Notes: generated by a model not told the origin, from the sequence alone. DNA of 22,644 nt from JBFLVN01 sp040758475 (GCA_040758475.1 JBFLVN010000022.1:1-22644); one strand, 5' to 3'. Counted from the first letter of the stretch, positions 14,502 to 22,448 are shown. Program-made: numbers and translations.

Positions 14502-16895
14502 TTACGCCTTCTCGACCACGATCCGGTAGAACTCGTTCATGTCGCCTTGCTCGAGGATCTTGTGGCCTTCCTGCTCGCAGGAACGGGGGACGTTCCGGGC
14601 GGGCTCGCCCTGGTCCACCCACACTTCGAGGCGCTCGCCCGCATCCATTTGTTCGAGGCGAAGTTTCGTCTTCACGAAGTTCATGGGGCATGCAACACCG
14701 CGAAGGTCGTAGGGCTTGGCCGAATTTTCGGGCCGCGTCTCTCCCCCGCCCGCCTTGGGCGCCGTTCCCAGGCTCGTGACGGCCCCGCCCGAGGCGCTGG
14801 CCCGTTCCTGGATCTTGTGGCACTGCTCGACGAATTCCATCGCCTGCTGGAAGTGGGGTTCGGCCCCACTCCTGGCGGCAAGGGGCTGCTCTTCGTCCAC
14901 AAGGCGCTGGAGAAGGTGCTGGTACTTGTCTTCCATCACGGCCTTGTCGATCACGTTGTAGATGAACTTGTGGCCCACCTCGAAGCGGCGCTTGTCGTCG
15001 ATGCCCACGGTGTAGAGAAGGGCCCGGGCCGCGTGGTAGACGGCGTCGTCGGCCGCCTGGGAGACGGTCGGCCAGTCCTGGACGAGGGCCGCTTGCTTGC
15101 CCTTGAAGACGAAGTGGTCGGCCTCGTTGAAGATTTCCGTCACCATGTCGAAGATGGCGCCCGCGCATTCGCCGATGCCCCGGTCGTTCAAGCTAAAGGG
15201 ATCGGTCGATTCGTAGTCGATGTACTTCTCCCGGTCCCCGGCGAAGGTGCCGATTTCGGTGAAAGGGGTGAGTTTCTCGCGCCACCAGCCTTTGTCCTTC
15301 GCCCCGGCCCAGGAGGGGAAATCCTGTCCCTTCTTCCGCTCGGCGTGGTACGTGCGGACGATCCACTCGACGGCTTCGGGGACGCGCTTTGTGGGAAGCT
15401 TGATGACGCTCTTCCCCAGATTGGCCGTCCCCTGGCTCCACCCGCCGCCCACGAGCACGTCCACGTGGGGAACGAGCCGGCCGTTTACTTTCTTGCCGTT
15501 CCCGTAGAAACCGAGCGAGCCGATGTGGTGCTGGCCGCAGGAGTTGGGGCAGCCCGAAATCTTGATCGACATGCCGTCGATGTTGGCCAGATCACCCATC
15601 TGGTCGAGCTTCTCACCGATGGCGTGAGCGAGGCCCCGGGAGGAAGTAAGCCCCAGGTTGCACGTATCCGTGCCGGGGCAGGCGAGGATGTTGCGAAGGC
15701 GAAGGGCCCCCGTGGCCGCCAGGCCCATCTGGCCGAGGCCCTGGTAGACGTCTTTTAAGTCCTTCGTCCGGACGCCCCGCAGGAGAAGGTTCTGGTCCTG
15801 GGTGATCCGGATCGAATCGTGCATGTACTTGCGGCAGAGACCGGCGAGCTGGCGCGCCTGGGCGGAGGTGAAATCCCCCCGTTCCAGCCGCACGTTGACG
15901 AGGGAATAGCCCTCTTGCTTCTGGGGAAGAATGCTCGTCTGGAGCCATTCGTGGAACTTGGCGTCCCCGTTGGGCTTCCACTCGAAGGGCTTTTCGGCGG
16001 GGAGATTCACCACGCCCACGGGGGCGGGCTCCCATTTCTCGCCGTGTTCCTTCATCCATAGGGCTTTTCGCTCTTCGTAGAGTTCCTGCCAGCGGGCGCG
16101 GAACTTTTCGAGGCCCCAGTCCTTCAAGACGAACTTCATCCGGGCCTGCATCCGGTTCTTGCGGTTCGAATGGTGGTGATGAATGAGAACGAGCCCTTCG
16201 CAGGCGGGCATGATCAAGGAGGCCGGGATGAAATCCGCCACCTTCTCCGCGAGAACGGGCGTAGCGCCGAGGCCCCCGCCGCCGTAGAGGGCGAAACCCT
16301 TCTTTCCGTCCTTCATCACCGCGATGGCGCCGATGTCGTGGATGGCCACGATGCCGCCGTCGTCCTCGTAGCTTCCCGAGAAAGCCACCTTGAACTTGCG
16401 GGGAAGGTGCTGGGTGAGCTCGTGGCGCATGAGGTGGTGCGCCACGGCGTGGGCGTAGGGAGTGACGTCGAAGGCTTCCTTGGGATGGACCCCCGCGAAG
16501 GGGGTTGCCGTCACGTTGCGCACGCTGTTGCCGCACGCTTCGCGCGTTCCCAGGCCGACTTTCGCGAGGCCCTTCATGATGTCCACAACGTCGTCGAGCT
16601 TCACCCAGTGGAGCTGGATGTCCTGGCGGGTCGTCGTGTGGAGGATGCCGTCGGTATAGGTCTCGCCGATTTCGGCGATGCGCTCCAACTGGTCGGGGTT
16701 CAAGGCGCCGTAGGGGATCTTGATCCGCACCATCTGGACGCCCGCCTGCCGCTGGCCGTAGATGCCGTGGTGGAGGCGAAAGCCCTTGAACTTCTCCTCG
16801 TCCACCTGCTTTTTCTTGAAGCGGTCGACTTCGGTGGCGAAGTAATCGATCTCGTCCCAGATCATCTTGGGGACTTCGACTTCCCGGACTGCCAT
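14502..16895 (-). CDS. Siroheme sulfite/nitrite reductase fused to a C-terminal TusA domain
   Basis: A 797-residue protein. Residues about 35-555 form a ferredoxin-type nitrite/sulfite reductase hemoprotein with both ferredoxin-like half-domains (RQAGVQMVRIKIPYG near 49-63, EGYSLVNVRL near 328-337). The siroheme-[4Fe-4S] cysteines are in CPGTDTC (C406, C412) and SGCPNSCGQH (C449, C453). A helical segment follows at about 570-700. The C-terminus, residues about 727-797, is a TusA/SirA-like sulfur-carrier domain with DLRGVACPMNFVKTKL, its active cysteine being C736 in the CP motif. Typical reductases of this class end near 550-600, so this is a three-part fusion. ATG 16895 has GAGAGGA about eight bases upstream. 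The TusA part favours a sulfur rather than nitrite substrate, for example handing reduced sulfur to a carrier cysteine. That is inference. Confidence 0.92.
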   Translation of the reverse strand: MAVREVEVPKMIWDEIDYFATEVDRFKKKQVDEEKFKGFRLHHGIYGQRQAGVQMVRIKIPYGALNPDQLERIAEIGETYTDGILHTTTRQDIQLHWVKLDDVVDIMKGLAKVGLGTREACGNSVRNVTATPFAGVHPKEAFDVTPYAHAVAHHLMRHELTQHLPRKFKVAFSGSYEDDGGIVAIHDIGAIAVMKDGKKGFALYGGGGLGATPVLAEKVADFIPASLIMPACEGLVLIHHHHSNRKNRMQARMKFVLKDWGLEKFRARWQELYEERKALWMKEHGEKWEPAPVGVVNLPAEKPFEWKPNGDAKFHEWLQTSILPQKQEGYSLVNVRLERGDFTSAQARQLAGLCRKYMHDSIRITQDQNLLLRGVRTKDLKDVYQGLGQMGLAATGALRLRNILACPGTDTCNLGLTSSRGLAHAIGEKLDQMGDLANIDGMSIKISGCPNSCGQHHIGSLGFYGNGKKVNGRLVPHVDVLVGGGWSQGTANLGKSVIKLPTKRVPEAVEWIVRTYHAERKKGQDFPSWAGAKDKGWWREKLTPFTEIGTFAGDREKYIDYESTDPFSLNDRGIGECAGAIFDMVTEIFNEADHFVFKGKQAALVQDWPTVSQAADDAVYHAARALLYTVGIDDKRRFEVGHKFIYNVIDKAVMEDKYQHLLQRLVDEEQPLAARSGAEPHFQQAMEFVEQCHKIQERASASGGAVTSLGTAPKAGGGETRPENSAKPYDLRGVACPMNFVKTKLRLEQMDAGERLEVWVDQGEPARNVPRSCEQEGHKILEQGDMNEFYRIVVEKA

Positions 16896-17005
16896 TTAGA
16901 AATCCTCTCCGGGGCCCCCGGTGGGAGGCCCTTGCCCAAGCGGCGCTTGTGTTTAGACCCGCTGGCGCCCAGGTGAAAGGGGGGGCGCCCGAGGCACCTA
17001 ATACT

Positions 17006-17033
17006 TATGTACCCTCGCGATAATTCCTAGCAA
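17006..17033 (-). promoter_or_regulatory. Possible sigma-70-type promoter and operator for the reductase gene
   Basis: On the minus strand TTGCTA and TACATA are 16 bases apart, about 110 bases upstream of ATG 16895. Just upstream are a spaced palindrome, ATTCC-AAG-GGAAT (17033-17045), and a direct repeat AATTCC, which could be a regulator site. The stretch is AT-rich compared with its surroundings. No other gene is seen in the 205-base gap. Confidence 0.3.
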
Positions 17034-17105
17034 TTCCAAGGGAATACTCGGAGAGGCACCGGTATCAATGCAGGATTCAAGGAGGCGGGAGAAAAGCTTA
17101 GCGCC

Positions 17106-17480
17106 CTACTTCTTCGTCCGCTCCATGTAGCGGTCGATGGATTCGCGGGCGGCTTCGGAAAGGCCTTCGAATTCGATGGCCATGCCATCCACGAGGCCCG
17201 TGCCCCGGTTCTGGGAGTGGCGGACCACCTTGCCCTTCGAGCGGATTTCCTGATGGTGGTAGGGGATGTAGAAGGCCACCTCCACGTTGGCGCCCATGGG
17301 ATAGACGCGGGTCGTAAAGAGGAAGACGCCGCCGGCGGAGACGTCCTTGGTCAGGAAGCGCTCGGCCGCCCCGGCCCCCTCGCAGCGCACCTCGATCGTA
17401 AGCGGGATGCGGGGGTGCTTCCGCGGGACGGAAAAGGGTTCGGGTTGCGTGGGCGTCTGCCCGTTGGAAGGGGTCGGCAT
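17106..17480 (-). CDS. PilZ domain protein, putative c-di-GMP receptor
   Basis: A 124-residue single-domain protein. RKHPRIPL (20-27) supplies the RxxxR c-di-GMP-binding motif, and DVSAGG (46-51) supplies the second conserved (D/N)xSxxG motif. The following strands and closing helix fit the PilZ beta-barrel. The first 18 residues are a Pro/Thr/Gln-rich tail. ATG 17480 has GGAGG six bases upstream. PilZ proteins transmit c-di-GMP levels to motility, exopolysaccharide or transcription machinery; no adjacent target is obvious. The next upstream gene on the strand ends in a strong terminator, so this gene probably has its own promoter in the 17481-17557 gap. A GCCGATAC resembling a sigma-28 -10 element is there, but without a matching -35. 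Confidence 0.9.
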   Translation of the reverse strand: MPTPSNGQTPTQPEPFSVPRKHPRIPLTIEVRCEGAGAAERFLTKDVSAGGVFLFTTRVYPMGANVEVAFYIPYHHQEIRSKGKVVRHSQNRGTGLVDGMAIEFEGLSEAARESIDRYMERTKK

Positions 17481-17560
17481 GCCTCACCTCCGGCAAGGAG
17501 CGTGCGCGGATAGTCGCAGCAAAAGTATCGGCTCTTTTGGAAGCCTAGGCGATGGCGCGG

Positions 17561-17597
17561 AAAAAATAAAGGGGCGCCACCGGGGCGCCCCTCTTTT
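17561..17597 (-). terminator. Rho-independent terminator after the deoxyhypusine-synthase-like gene
   Basis: A 9-bp perfect stem, AGGGGCGCC (17570-17578) with GGCGCCCCT (17584-17592), encloses a five-base loop. A-rich and T-rich tracts on its two sides let it work in either direction. It lies about 25 bases after the stop at 17620. Confidence 0.85.
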
Positions 17598-17619
17598 TTG
17601 AACCGGGCCGCAAGGCCCC

Positions 17620-18588
17620 TTACTGGTTCAGCACGTAATAGGCCACGAGCGGGAAAACGATCGTGGCATCGGATTCGATCACGAACATGGGAGTGTTCAC
17701 GGCGACCTTACCCCAGGTGATCTTTTCGTTCGGCGTTGCGCCGCTGTAGGAACCGTATGAGGTCGTCGAATCGGAAATCTGGCAGAAGTAACCCCAGTAC
17801 GGGACTTCTTCCTTCATGTCCTGGTGCATGAGGGGGACGACGCAGATGGGGAAATCCCCGGCGATGCCGCCCGCCACCTGGAAGAAGCCGATCGAGTGCT
17901 TGGCGGAAGTCTCGCGGTACCAGTAGACAAGCTTTTCCATCTGCTCGACGCCGGCCTTCATGACGTGAAAGCCCGGGGCCGTCTTCTTGATCGTGTTCCC
18001 GACAAACATGTTGCCAAGAGTCGAGTCCTCCCAGCCGGGGGTCCAGATGGGGAGGTCCTTCTCGCAGGCGGCCAGGAGCCACGAATCCTTGGGGTCGATC
18101 TCGTAGTCCTTCTTCAAGACGCCGCTCCGAAGGAGCTGGTAGAAATACTCGTACGGGAAATAGCGCTTGTTCTCCCGCCCCGCCTTGTTCCAAAGCTCCA
18201 CCATGTGGTGCTCGATCTTGCGGAGGGCTTCCTCCTCGGGGATGCAGGTGTCCGTCACGCGGTTCAGGTGCCGCTCGTAGAGGGCCTTTTCGTCTTCGAG
18301 GGAGAGGAGCCGGTAGTGGGGGACGCGCACGTAACTCTTGTGCGCAACGAGGTTGTAGACGTCTTCTTCGAGATTGGCCCCGGTGCAGCAGATGGCGTGG
18401 ACCTTGTCCTGGCGGATTAATTCCGCGATGGTCACGCCCATCTCGGCCGTGCTCATGGCCCCGCCCAAGGTCAGGAACATCTTGCCGCCCTTGTCCAAGT
18501 GCTTGATCCAGGCTTCCGACGCATCGACGATGACGGCGGCGTTGAAGTGGCGGTAATTCCGCTTGATGAAGTCCTTGACGGCTCCCAT
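17620..18588 (-). CDS. Deoxyhypusine synthase-like protein
   Basis: A 322-residue protein of the deoxyhypusine synthase family, which transfers an aminobutyl group from spermidine in an NAD-dependent reaction. FLTLGGAMSTAEMG (38-51) and ICCTGANLEEDVYN (66-79) form the NAD-binding Rossmann core. SGATPNEKITWGKV contains the WGK lysine (K294), equivalent to the catalytic lysine of the eukaryotic enzyme. Bacteria lack eIF5A, so the acceptor may be a small polyamine (homospermidine-type chemistry) or an unknown protein. ATG 18588 has a GGGGG run about six bases upstream. Length is slightly below the eukaryotic enzyme, as usual for bacterial members. The AAA-ATPase gene lies 90 bases upstream on the same strand with a perfect hairpin between them. 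Confidence 0.88.
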   Translation of the reverse strand: MGAVKDFIKRNYRHFNAAVIVDASEAWIKHLDKGGKMFLTLGGAMSTAEMGVTIAELIRQDKVHAICCTGANLEEDVYNLVAHKSYVRVPHYRLLSLEDEKALYERHLNRVTDTCIPEEEALRKIEHHMVELWNKAGRENKRYFPYEYFYQLLRSGVLKKDYEIDPKDSWLLAACEKDLPIWTPGWEDSTLGNMFVGNTIKKTAPGFHVMKAGVEQMEKLVYWYRETSAKHSIGFFQVAGGIAGDFPICVVPLMHQDMKEEVPYWGYFCQISDSTTSYGSYSGATPNEKITWGKVAVNTPMFVIESDATIVFPLVAYYVLNQ

Positions 18589-18616
18589 GGAAGACCCCCG
18601 ATCTGTGGTTCATCCG

Positions 18617-18635
18617 GCGCTTCGGGACGAAGCGC
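18617..18635. other. Perfect hairpin between the AAA-ATPase and deoxyhypusine-synthase-like genes
   Basis: GCGCTTCG (18617-18624) pairs perfectly with CGAAGCGC (18628-18635) around a three-base loop. No T-run follows on either strand, so it is not a classic terminator; it may stabilise RNA ends or attenuate read-through. Confidence 0.4.
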
Positions 18636-18678
18636 GGGCGCGGCTCTTGTAACACGAATCAGCAGAAGGGCAAGCGGC

Positions 18679-20232
18679 TTACTTGGAGGTCCGCCCTGCC
18701 CCGCCCCCGAAAACATCCAGCATGCGGGTATCCAAAGAAGCCCGCCGGGCCCGGTCCCGAGCCCAGTCTTTGAGGGCCTGGATTTTCTCTTCCTGGGTCA
18801 CGGCGAGCGGTACGGTTTCCTTGAGGGCCTGGCGGACGTCCTCGGGAGAGAGTTCCCGCCCCTTGGCGAAGGCCTCGTAGAGGCCCGAGACGATGGACTC
18901 TTCGATCTCGGCACCCGAGAATTTTTCGCATTCCGCCGCAAGCTCGTCACAGGGGAATTTCGAGGAATCGCGGCCCCGGCGGGCGAGGTGGATTTCGAGA
19001 ATCTTCTTGCGTTCGTGGACGTTCGGGAGGTCCACGAAGAATATCTCGTCGAACCGTCCCTTGCGGAGGAGTTCGGGCGGGAGGCGCTCGATCGAGTTGG
19101 CCGTGGCTACGACGAATACGGGATGCTTCTTTTCCTGCATCCAGGTGAGAAAGGCGCCAAGCACCCGGGCCGTCTCGCCGGCCACGGCCGAGCCTTCTTC
19201 CAAACCCGCGAGGCCCTTTTCGATCTCGTCGGCCCACAGGACGGCCGGCGCCACGGACTCGGCGATTCGCAGGGCTTTTCGGAGATTCTCGTCGGGCCCC
19301 GCCTGGGTGCTGCTGAACACGGCGCCAAAATCCAGGCGAAGGAGCGGCAGGCGCCAGAGGTTCGAGACAGCCTTCGCGGTCAGCGATTTGCCGCAGCCTT
19401 GTACGCCCAGGAGCAAAAGCCCCTTGGGCTGGGGAAGACCGTACTTCCTCGCCTCTTCGCTGAAAGCCTTTTCCCGGCTCCGGAGCCAGCCCTTTAATTC
19501 GTCCATGCCGCCGATCGTCTCCAGGTTCTCCTGGGACTCGAAGAATTCGAGCATCTCCGTCTGGCGGATGATCTGCTTTTTTTCGGAAAGAAGAAGCGAA
19601 ATGTCATCGAGCGAAAACGACGGCCGCAGGAGAAGCACTTTGGCGAAAAGCCGCTTCGCCTCGTTCTCCGTAAGCCCCGCCACGGCGTTGCACATGCGGG
19701 CGGAGAGGTCTTCGCTTATTTCCGGGCGCTTTCCCGCCGGAAAGGATTCGATCACGCGGGCAAGAACGGGCCAGAACTCGGCCGGCGTCGGAAAGGGGAT
19801 TTCCCGCACGGCCACGTCCTTTTCGATTTCGGCGGGAAGGCGCGCGGCGGTCCCCACGAAAACCAGGGTGATCCCCTTGCGCGGAAGCGCCCGGCAGGCG
19901 TCTTTCACCACGCGCGTCACGGCGGGATCGCTCCAGGCCGTGTGGAAATCTTCGAGGAGATAAAGAACTTTGTCGGGCCCTTGGAGGATTTTATGGATGG
20001 CATCTTTGGCGTCGAAACAACCCGAAGGAAGGGCCGGCGCGGCGCCGCCGTGGGCCTTTAGAACCTGGAACCCGGAGGCCGCCGTCCAGCGCGCGAGGTG
20101 AAGCCCCGTGGACTCGGCCACCTGGGCGGCAAGCCGCTCCGTGCGTTCTTCTTCGGCCGTGATCCAGGAGAGAAGCGGGTAGCGGGCCCGCACCTGGGCC
20201 GTCGCTTCGGAGAGAAATTCCTCGATCGTCAC
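18679..20232 (-). CDS. Ycf46-like AAA ATPase
   Basis: A 517-residue protein. The N-terminal half (about 1-230) resembles the degenerate ATPase-like domain of Ycf46 proteins. The second half is an active AAA module: LETIGGMDELKGWLRSREKAF leads in, Walker A is GVQGCGKS, Walker B is VLWADEIEKG, sensor 1 is VVATAN and the arginine-finger region is RKGRFDE. This layout and the phrase RKGRFDEIFFVDLP match cyanobacterial and plastid Ycf46, whose molecular role is poorly known. The GTG at 20232 overlaps the response-regulator stop as GTGA, so translation is coupled; an ORF extending further upstream is only the other frame of the regulator gene. The C-terminus carries a basic helical tail. Coupling suggests the receiver protein and the ATPase act together. 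Confidence 0.88.
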   Translation of the reverse strand: MTIEEFLSEATAQVRARYPLLSWITAEEERTERLAAQVAESTGLHLARWTAASGFQVLKAHGGAAPALPSGCFDAKDAIHKILQGPDKVLYLLEDFHTAWSDPAVTRVVKDACRALPRKGITLVFVGTAARLPAEIEKDVAVREIPFPTPAEFWPVLARVIESFPAGKRPEISEDLSARMCNAVAGLTENEAKRLFAKVLLLRPSFSLDDISLLLSEKKQIIRQTEMLEFFESQENLETIGGMDELKGWLRSREKAFSEEARKYGLPQPKGLLLLGVQGCGKSLTAKAVSNLWRLPLLRLDFGAVFSSTQAGPDENLRKALRIAESVAPAVLWADEIEKGLAGLEEGSAVAGETARVLGAFLTWMQEKKHPVFVVATANSIERLPPELLRKGRFDEIFFVDLPNVHERKKILEIHLARRGRDSSKFPCDELAAECEKFSGAEIEESIVSGLYEAFAKGRELSPEDVRQALKETVPLAVTQEEKIQALKDWARDRARRASLDTRMLDVFGGGAGRTSK

Positions 20233-20621
20233 GGCTTTGCGGCGGCCCGGCGCGGCGGGGCTGCCAGGAGCCTTGCCGCCACGACGGGCAAATCTTCGAT
20301 CCCGAAGGGTTTGACGAGGTAGGCGTCGAAGAGGGGCTCGGCCTCGGGGGAAAGGCCGTGCTTGCCCTGGGCGGTGAGCGCCAGGATGGGAGCGGTCTTG
20401 TAGTTTTCGTTCTGCCGGAGGATTTTCGCCAGGGAGAGGCCGTCCGTATCGGGCATGACGAGGTCGGTCACGACGAGATCGAAACGTTCTTCGAGCGCCT
20501 TGGCGACCCCCTCCTTGCCCGTAAAACAGAGCGTCACGTCGCACGTGGGCGAAAGAAGGTCGAAGATGACGTTGGCGATCATCTTGGTGTCTTCCACCAC
20601 GAGAATCCGGGGTTTGCCCAT
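20229..20621 (-). CDS. Single-domain response regulator (CheY-like receiver)
   Basis: A 130-residue receiver domain without an output domain. The acidic pair is in VVED (E10, D11), the phosphoacceptor is D53 in VVTDLVMPD, the switch threonine is T83 in ALTAQG and the conserved lysine is K104 in YLVKPFG. A short basic tail (PPRRAAAKP) ends the protein. ATG 20621 is chosen because MGKPRILVVED starts exactly as receivers do; the open frame continues upstream into the divergent gene but has no similarity there. The ribosome site is poor. Its TGA overlaps the GTG of the AAA ATPase. No histidine kinase is in the window. It may signal to the ATPase, or to the flagellar or chemotaxis machinery. Confidence 0.92.
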   Translation of the reverse strand: MGKPRILVVEDTKMIANVIFDLLSPTCDVTLCFTGKEGVAKALEERFDLVVTDLVMPDTDGLSLAKILRQNENYKTAPILALTAQGKHGLSPEAEPLFDAYLVKPFGIEDLPVVAARLLAAPPRRAAAKP

Positions 20622-20714
20622 GCCCTGGAAGTACCCCACGAGTGGCCCGGAAGGCAACCGCCCTTCCCTCCCCGGCGGGCCGTGGTAGGCTCGGGCGCTG
20701 GCGGGGGAACTTCC

Positions 20715-21671
20715 ATGCTCGAAGCGGCGCTCGATTATCTTGGCTGCCCGGCCTGCGGCGCGGACAAACCCCTCTTGCTCGCCCGCGCGAACGAGCGGGA
20801 CGGTGAGGCCATCGTCTCGGGAGAAGCCAAATGCCCCGCCTGCGGGAAGGGCTACCCCATCCGGGGAAAAATCCTCGACTTCCTGGGGGAAGAGCCCAAG
20901 AGCGACCCCACCCCGGCCCAGCGGCTCATGGAATCGCTCCCCGTCGTGCGGATTTACGAAAAGTCCTGGCGGCCCACGCTCCTTCGGCTCGTCCAGCCAC
21001 GCCTGGGATTCGAAGAAGAGTTCCGCCTCGTCTCGCGCCTCCTCCGGCTCGAACCGGGCGACGCCGTGGCGGACCTGGCCTGCGGCCCGGGAAATTACGC
21101 GCGCCGCTGGGCCAAGTTCGTGCAAAGCGAAAAGAAAGGCGGCCTCGTCATCGGCGTAGACCGTTCTTCCCCCATGCTCCAAGAAGCCGTGCGCACGGCG
21201 AAGGCGGAGAACGTGGGTAACCTCTGCTTCGTCCGGGCCGACGCCCACCGCCTGCCGCTCCGCTCCAAGAAGTTCGCCGGGATTTCCTGCTGCGCGGCGA
21301 TCCATCTTTTTTCCAATCCCGGCTTCGTCGTCCAGGAGATCGGGCGGGCCCTTGCGCCCGGCGGGCGCTTCGCGTGCCTCACGGTCGGTACTTCGCGAAG
21401 CGACATGGGCCGCTGGATCGAGCAGGGGATCGAACTCGTCTCGGGGCTCCATTTCTTCGAGGCGCGGGAGTTCCCCCGCCTCTGCGATACGGCCGGGCTC
21501 GAATGGGTGGAAGACAAACGCCTGGGGCCCATCTGGATCATCGGCGCCCGGCGCCCCCCGCTCGCGGGGAAAAGCGCCCCGCCCGCCGCCGGAAGCGGGC
21601 GCAAAGCGAAAAGCAGAAAAACCGGCGCGGCCCCCAAGCGGGCGAAACCGGCCAAGTCCAAGGCGGCATGA
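20715..21671 (+). CDS. Zinc-ribbon class I SAM-dependent methyltransferase
   Basis: A 318-residue protein. The N-terminus has a Trm112-like zinc ribbon with two CPAC knuckles (C11/C14 and C40/C43) and the following YPIRGKILDFL. A Rossmann methyltransferase domain follows, with motif I VADLACGPGNYARRWA, an acidic GVDRSSPM at motif II, and VRADAHRLPLRSKKF and LAPGGRF at the later motifs. This arrangement is common in small-molecule and ubiquinone-type methyltransferases. The last 40 residues are a Lys/Ala/Pro-rich tail (SGRKAKSRKTGAAPKRAKP), probably disordered and perhaps nucleic-acid binding. ATG 20715 has a GGGGGA run about eight bases upstream. Its stop overlaps the next start as ATGA. The substrate is unknown. 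Confidence 0.88.
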   Translation: MLEAALDYLGCPACGADKPLLLARANERDGEAIVSGEAKCPACGKGYPIRGKILDFLGEEPKSDPTPAQRLMESLPVVRIYEKSWRPTLLRLVQPRLGFEEEFRLVSRLLRLEPGDAVADLACGPGNYARRWAKFVQSEKKGGLVIGVDRSSPMLQEAVRTAKAENVGNLCFVRADAHRLPLRSKKFAGISCCAAIHLFSNPGFVVQEIGRALAPGGRFACLTVGTSRSDMGRWIEQGIELVSGLHFFEAREFPRLCDTAGLEWVEDKRLGPIWIIGARRPPLAGKSAPPAAGSGRKAKSRKTGAAPKRAKPAKSKAA

Positions 21672-22036
21672 AACGTCTTTTCGTTCCGGGTTTCCTCGTG
21701 GCGGCGGCGCTCCTCGCCTGGCCGGGCGGCGGCGCCCGGGCCGGGGAGCCCGATTTGAAAGCCGCGGAGGAGCGCTTCCTTGAATCCTGTGCCGCGTGTC
21801 ACGGGGAGAAGGGAAAGGGGGATGGCCCCGCCGGAAAGCTCTTTCCCATCCAGTTGCCCGACTTCACCAACGCGGAGTACATGAAGGGCCTGAGCGATGA
21901 GTACCTCCGCCAGATCATCTCGAAGGGGGGCGCCCCGATGGGCCGCACCCCGTTCATGCCGGGTTTCGGCGCCGTCCTTGGCGCCGCAGAAATCGAAAAT
22001 CTCGTGGCCTACCTTCGGACGCTTCCAAAGAAATAG
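21668..22036 (+). CDS. Small c-type cytochrome
   Basis: A 122-residue monoheme cytochrome c. A signal peptide (KRLFVPGFLVAAALLAW, cleavage near ARAG) sends it to the periplasm. The heme-binding CAACH is at 41-45, followed by GEKGKGDGPAG, and M97 in PFMPGFG is the likely axial ligand. The C-terminal helix ENLVAYLRTL is typical of class I cytochromes of the cytochrome cbb3/c551-like fold. The ATG overlaps the methyltransferase stop by four bases (ATGA), so translation is coupled. A related cytochrome lies immediately downstream, and the two may pass electrons between each other or to a terminal oxidase or reductase. Confidence 0.92.
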   Translation: MKRLFVPGFLVAAALLAWPGGGARAGEPDLKAAEERFLESCAACHGEKGKGDGPAGKLFPIQLPDFTNAEYMKGLSDEYLRQIISKGGAPMGRTPFMPGFGAVLGAAEIENLVAYLRTLPKK

Positions 22037-22448
22037 CCTTCTCGCTTTTTTGCTGCTCGCCTTCGCGGCCGCCTGCACCAGCGGTTCCGGGAAGGAAACC
22101 GTCCCCCTCACGCCGCCCCTTAGGGAAATCCCCCAGGGAAGGCCCGCGGCCGTGCTCTTTCGCCAGTACTGCGCCACCTGCCACGGCCACCAGGGACGGG
22201 GGGACGGACCGGCGGCCCGGGTCCTCATCGGACGGCCGCTCGACTGGACCCTTCGCGCGACCCTTTCGAAAATGAGCGACGAGGACATCCGCAAGAAAAT
22301 CCTCGACGGATCGGAAACAAAACCCGGCGAGCGCAAGAGCATGCCGGCCTTCGCCGAAGAGCTCGCGCCCGCCGATGTGGACGCCCTGGTGGGTTACGTG
22401 CGCCACCTGGCCGCCGGGGGCGCTTCCCCTCTGCCTTCCGGCCGATGA
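21897..22448 (+). CDS. Second c-type cytochrome, probable lipoprotein (start uncertain)
   Basis: The secure part begins just before 22035 with the hydrophobic run LLAFLLLAFAAAC, a lipobox whose cysteine is at 22074-22076, then CATCH with GHQGRGDGPAA, and KSMPAF supplying a likely axial methionine. The closing helix VDALVGYVRHL is class I cytochrome-like. The protein would be a monoheme cytochrome tethered to a membrane by lipid. No ATG, GTG or suitable TTG lies between the previous stop at 22036 and the signal. The only in-frame ATG, at 21897, is inside the preceding gene and gives an odd 46-residue Arg/Ser-rich head; TTG 22050 would leave too short a signal. A weak or noncanonical start, or a sequence error, is possible. 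The stop overlaps the next ATG. Confidence 0.8.
   Translation: MSTSARSSRRGAPRWAAPRSCRVSAPSLAPQKSKISWPTFGRFQRNSLLAFLLLAFAAACTSGSGKETVPLTPPLREIPQGRPAAVLFRQYCATCHGHQGRGDGPAARVLIGRPLDWTLRATLSKMSDEDIRKKILDGSETKPGERKSMPAFAEELAPADVDALVGYVRHLAAGGASPLPSGR

Noticed and set aside
17481..17560. Sigma-28 promoter for the PilZ gene
   Set aside because: GCCGATAC resembles the -10 element, but no TAAA-type -35 is at the right distance.
20233..20544. N-terminal extension of the AAA ATPase
   Set aside because: It is an Arg/Pro-rich alternative frame of the response-regulator gene; the GTGA overlap gives the natural start and a family-typical length.
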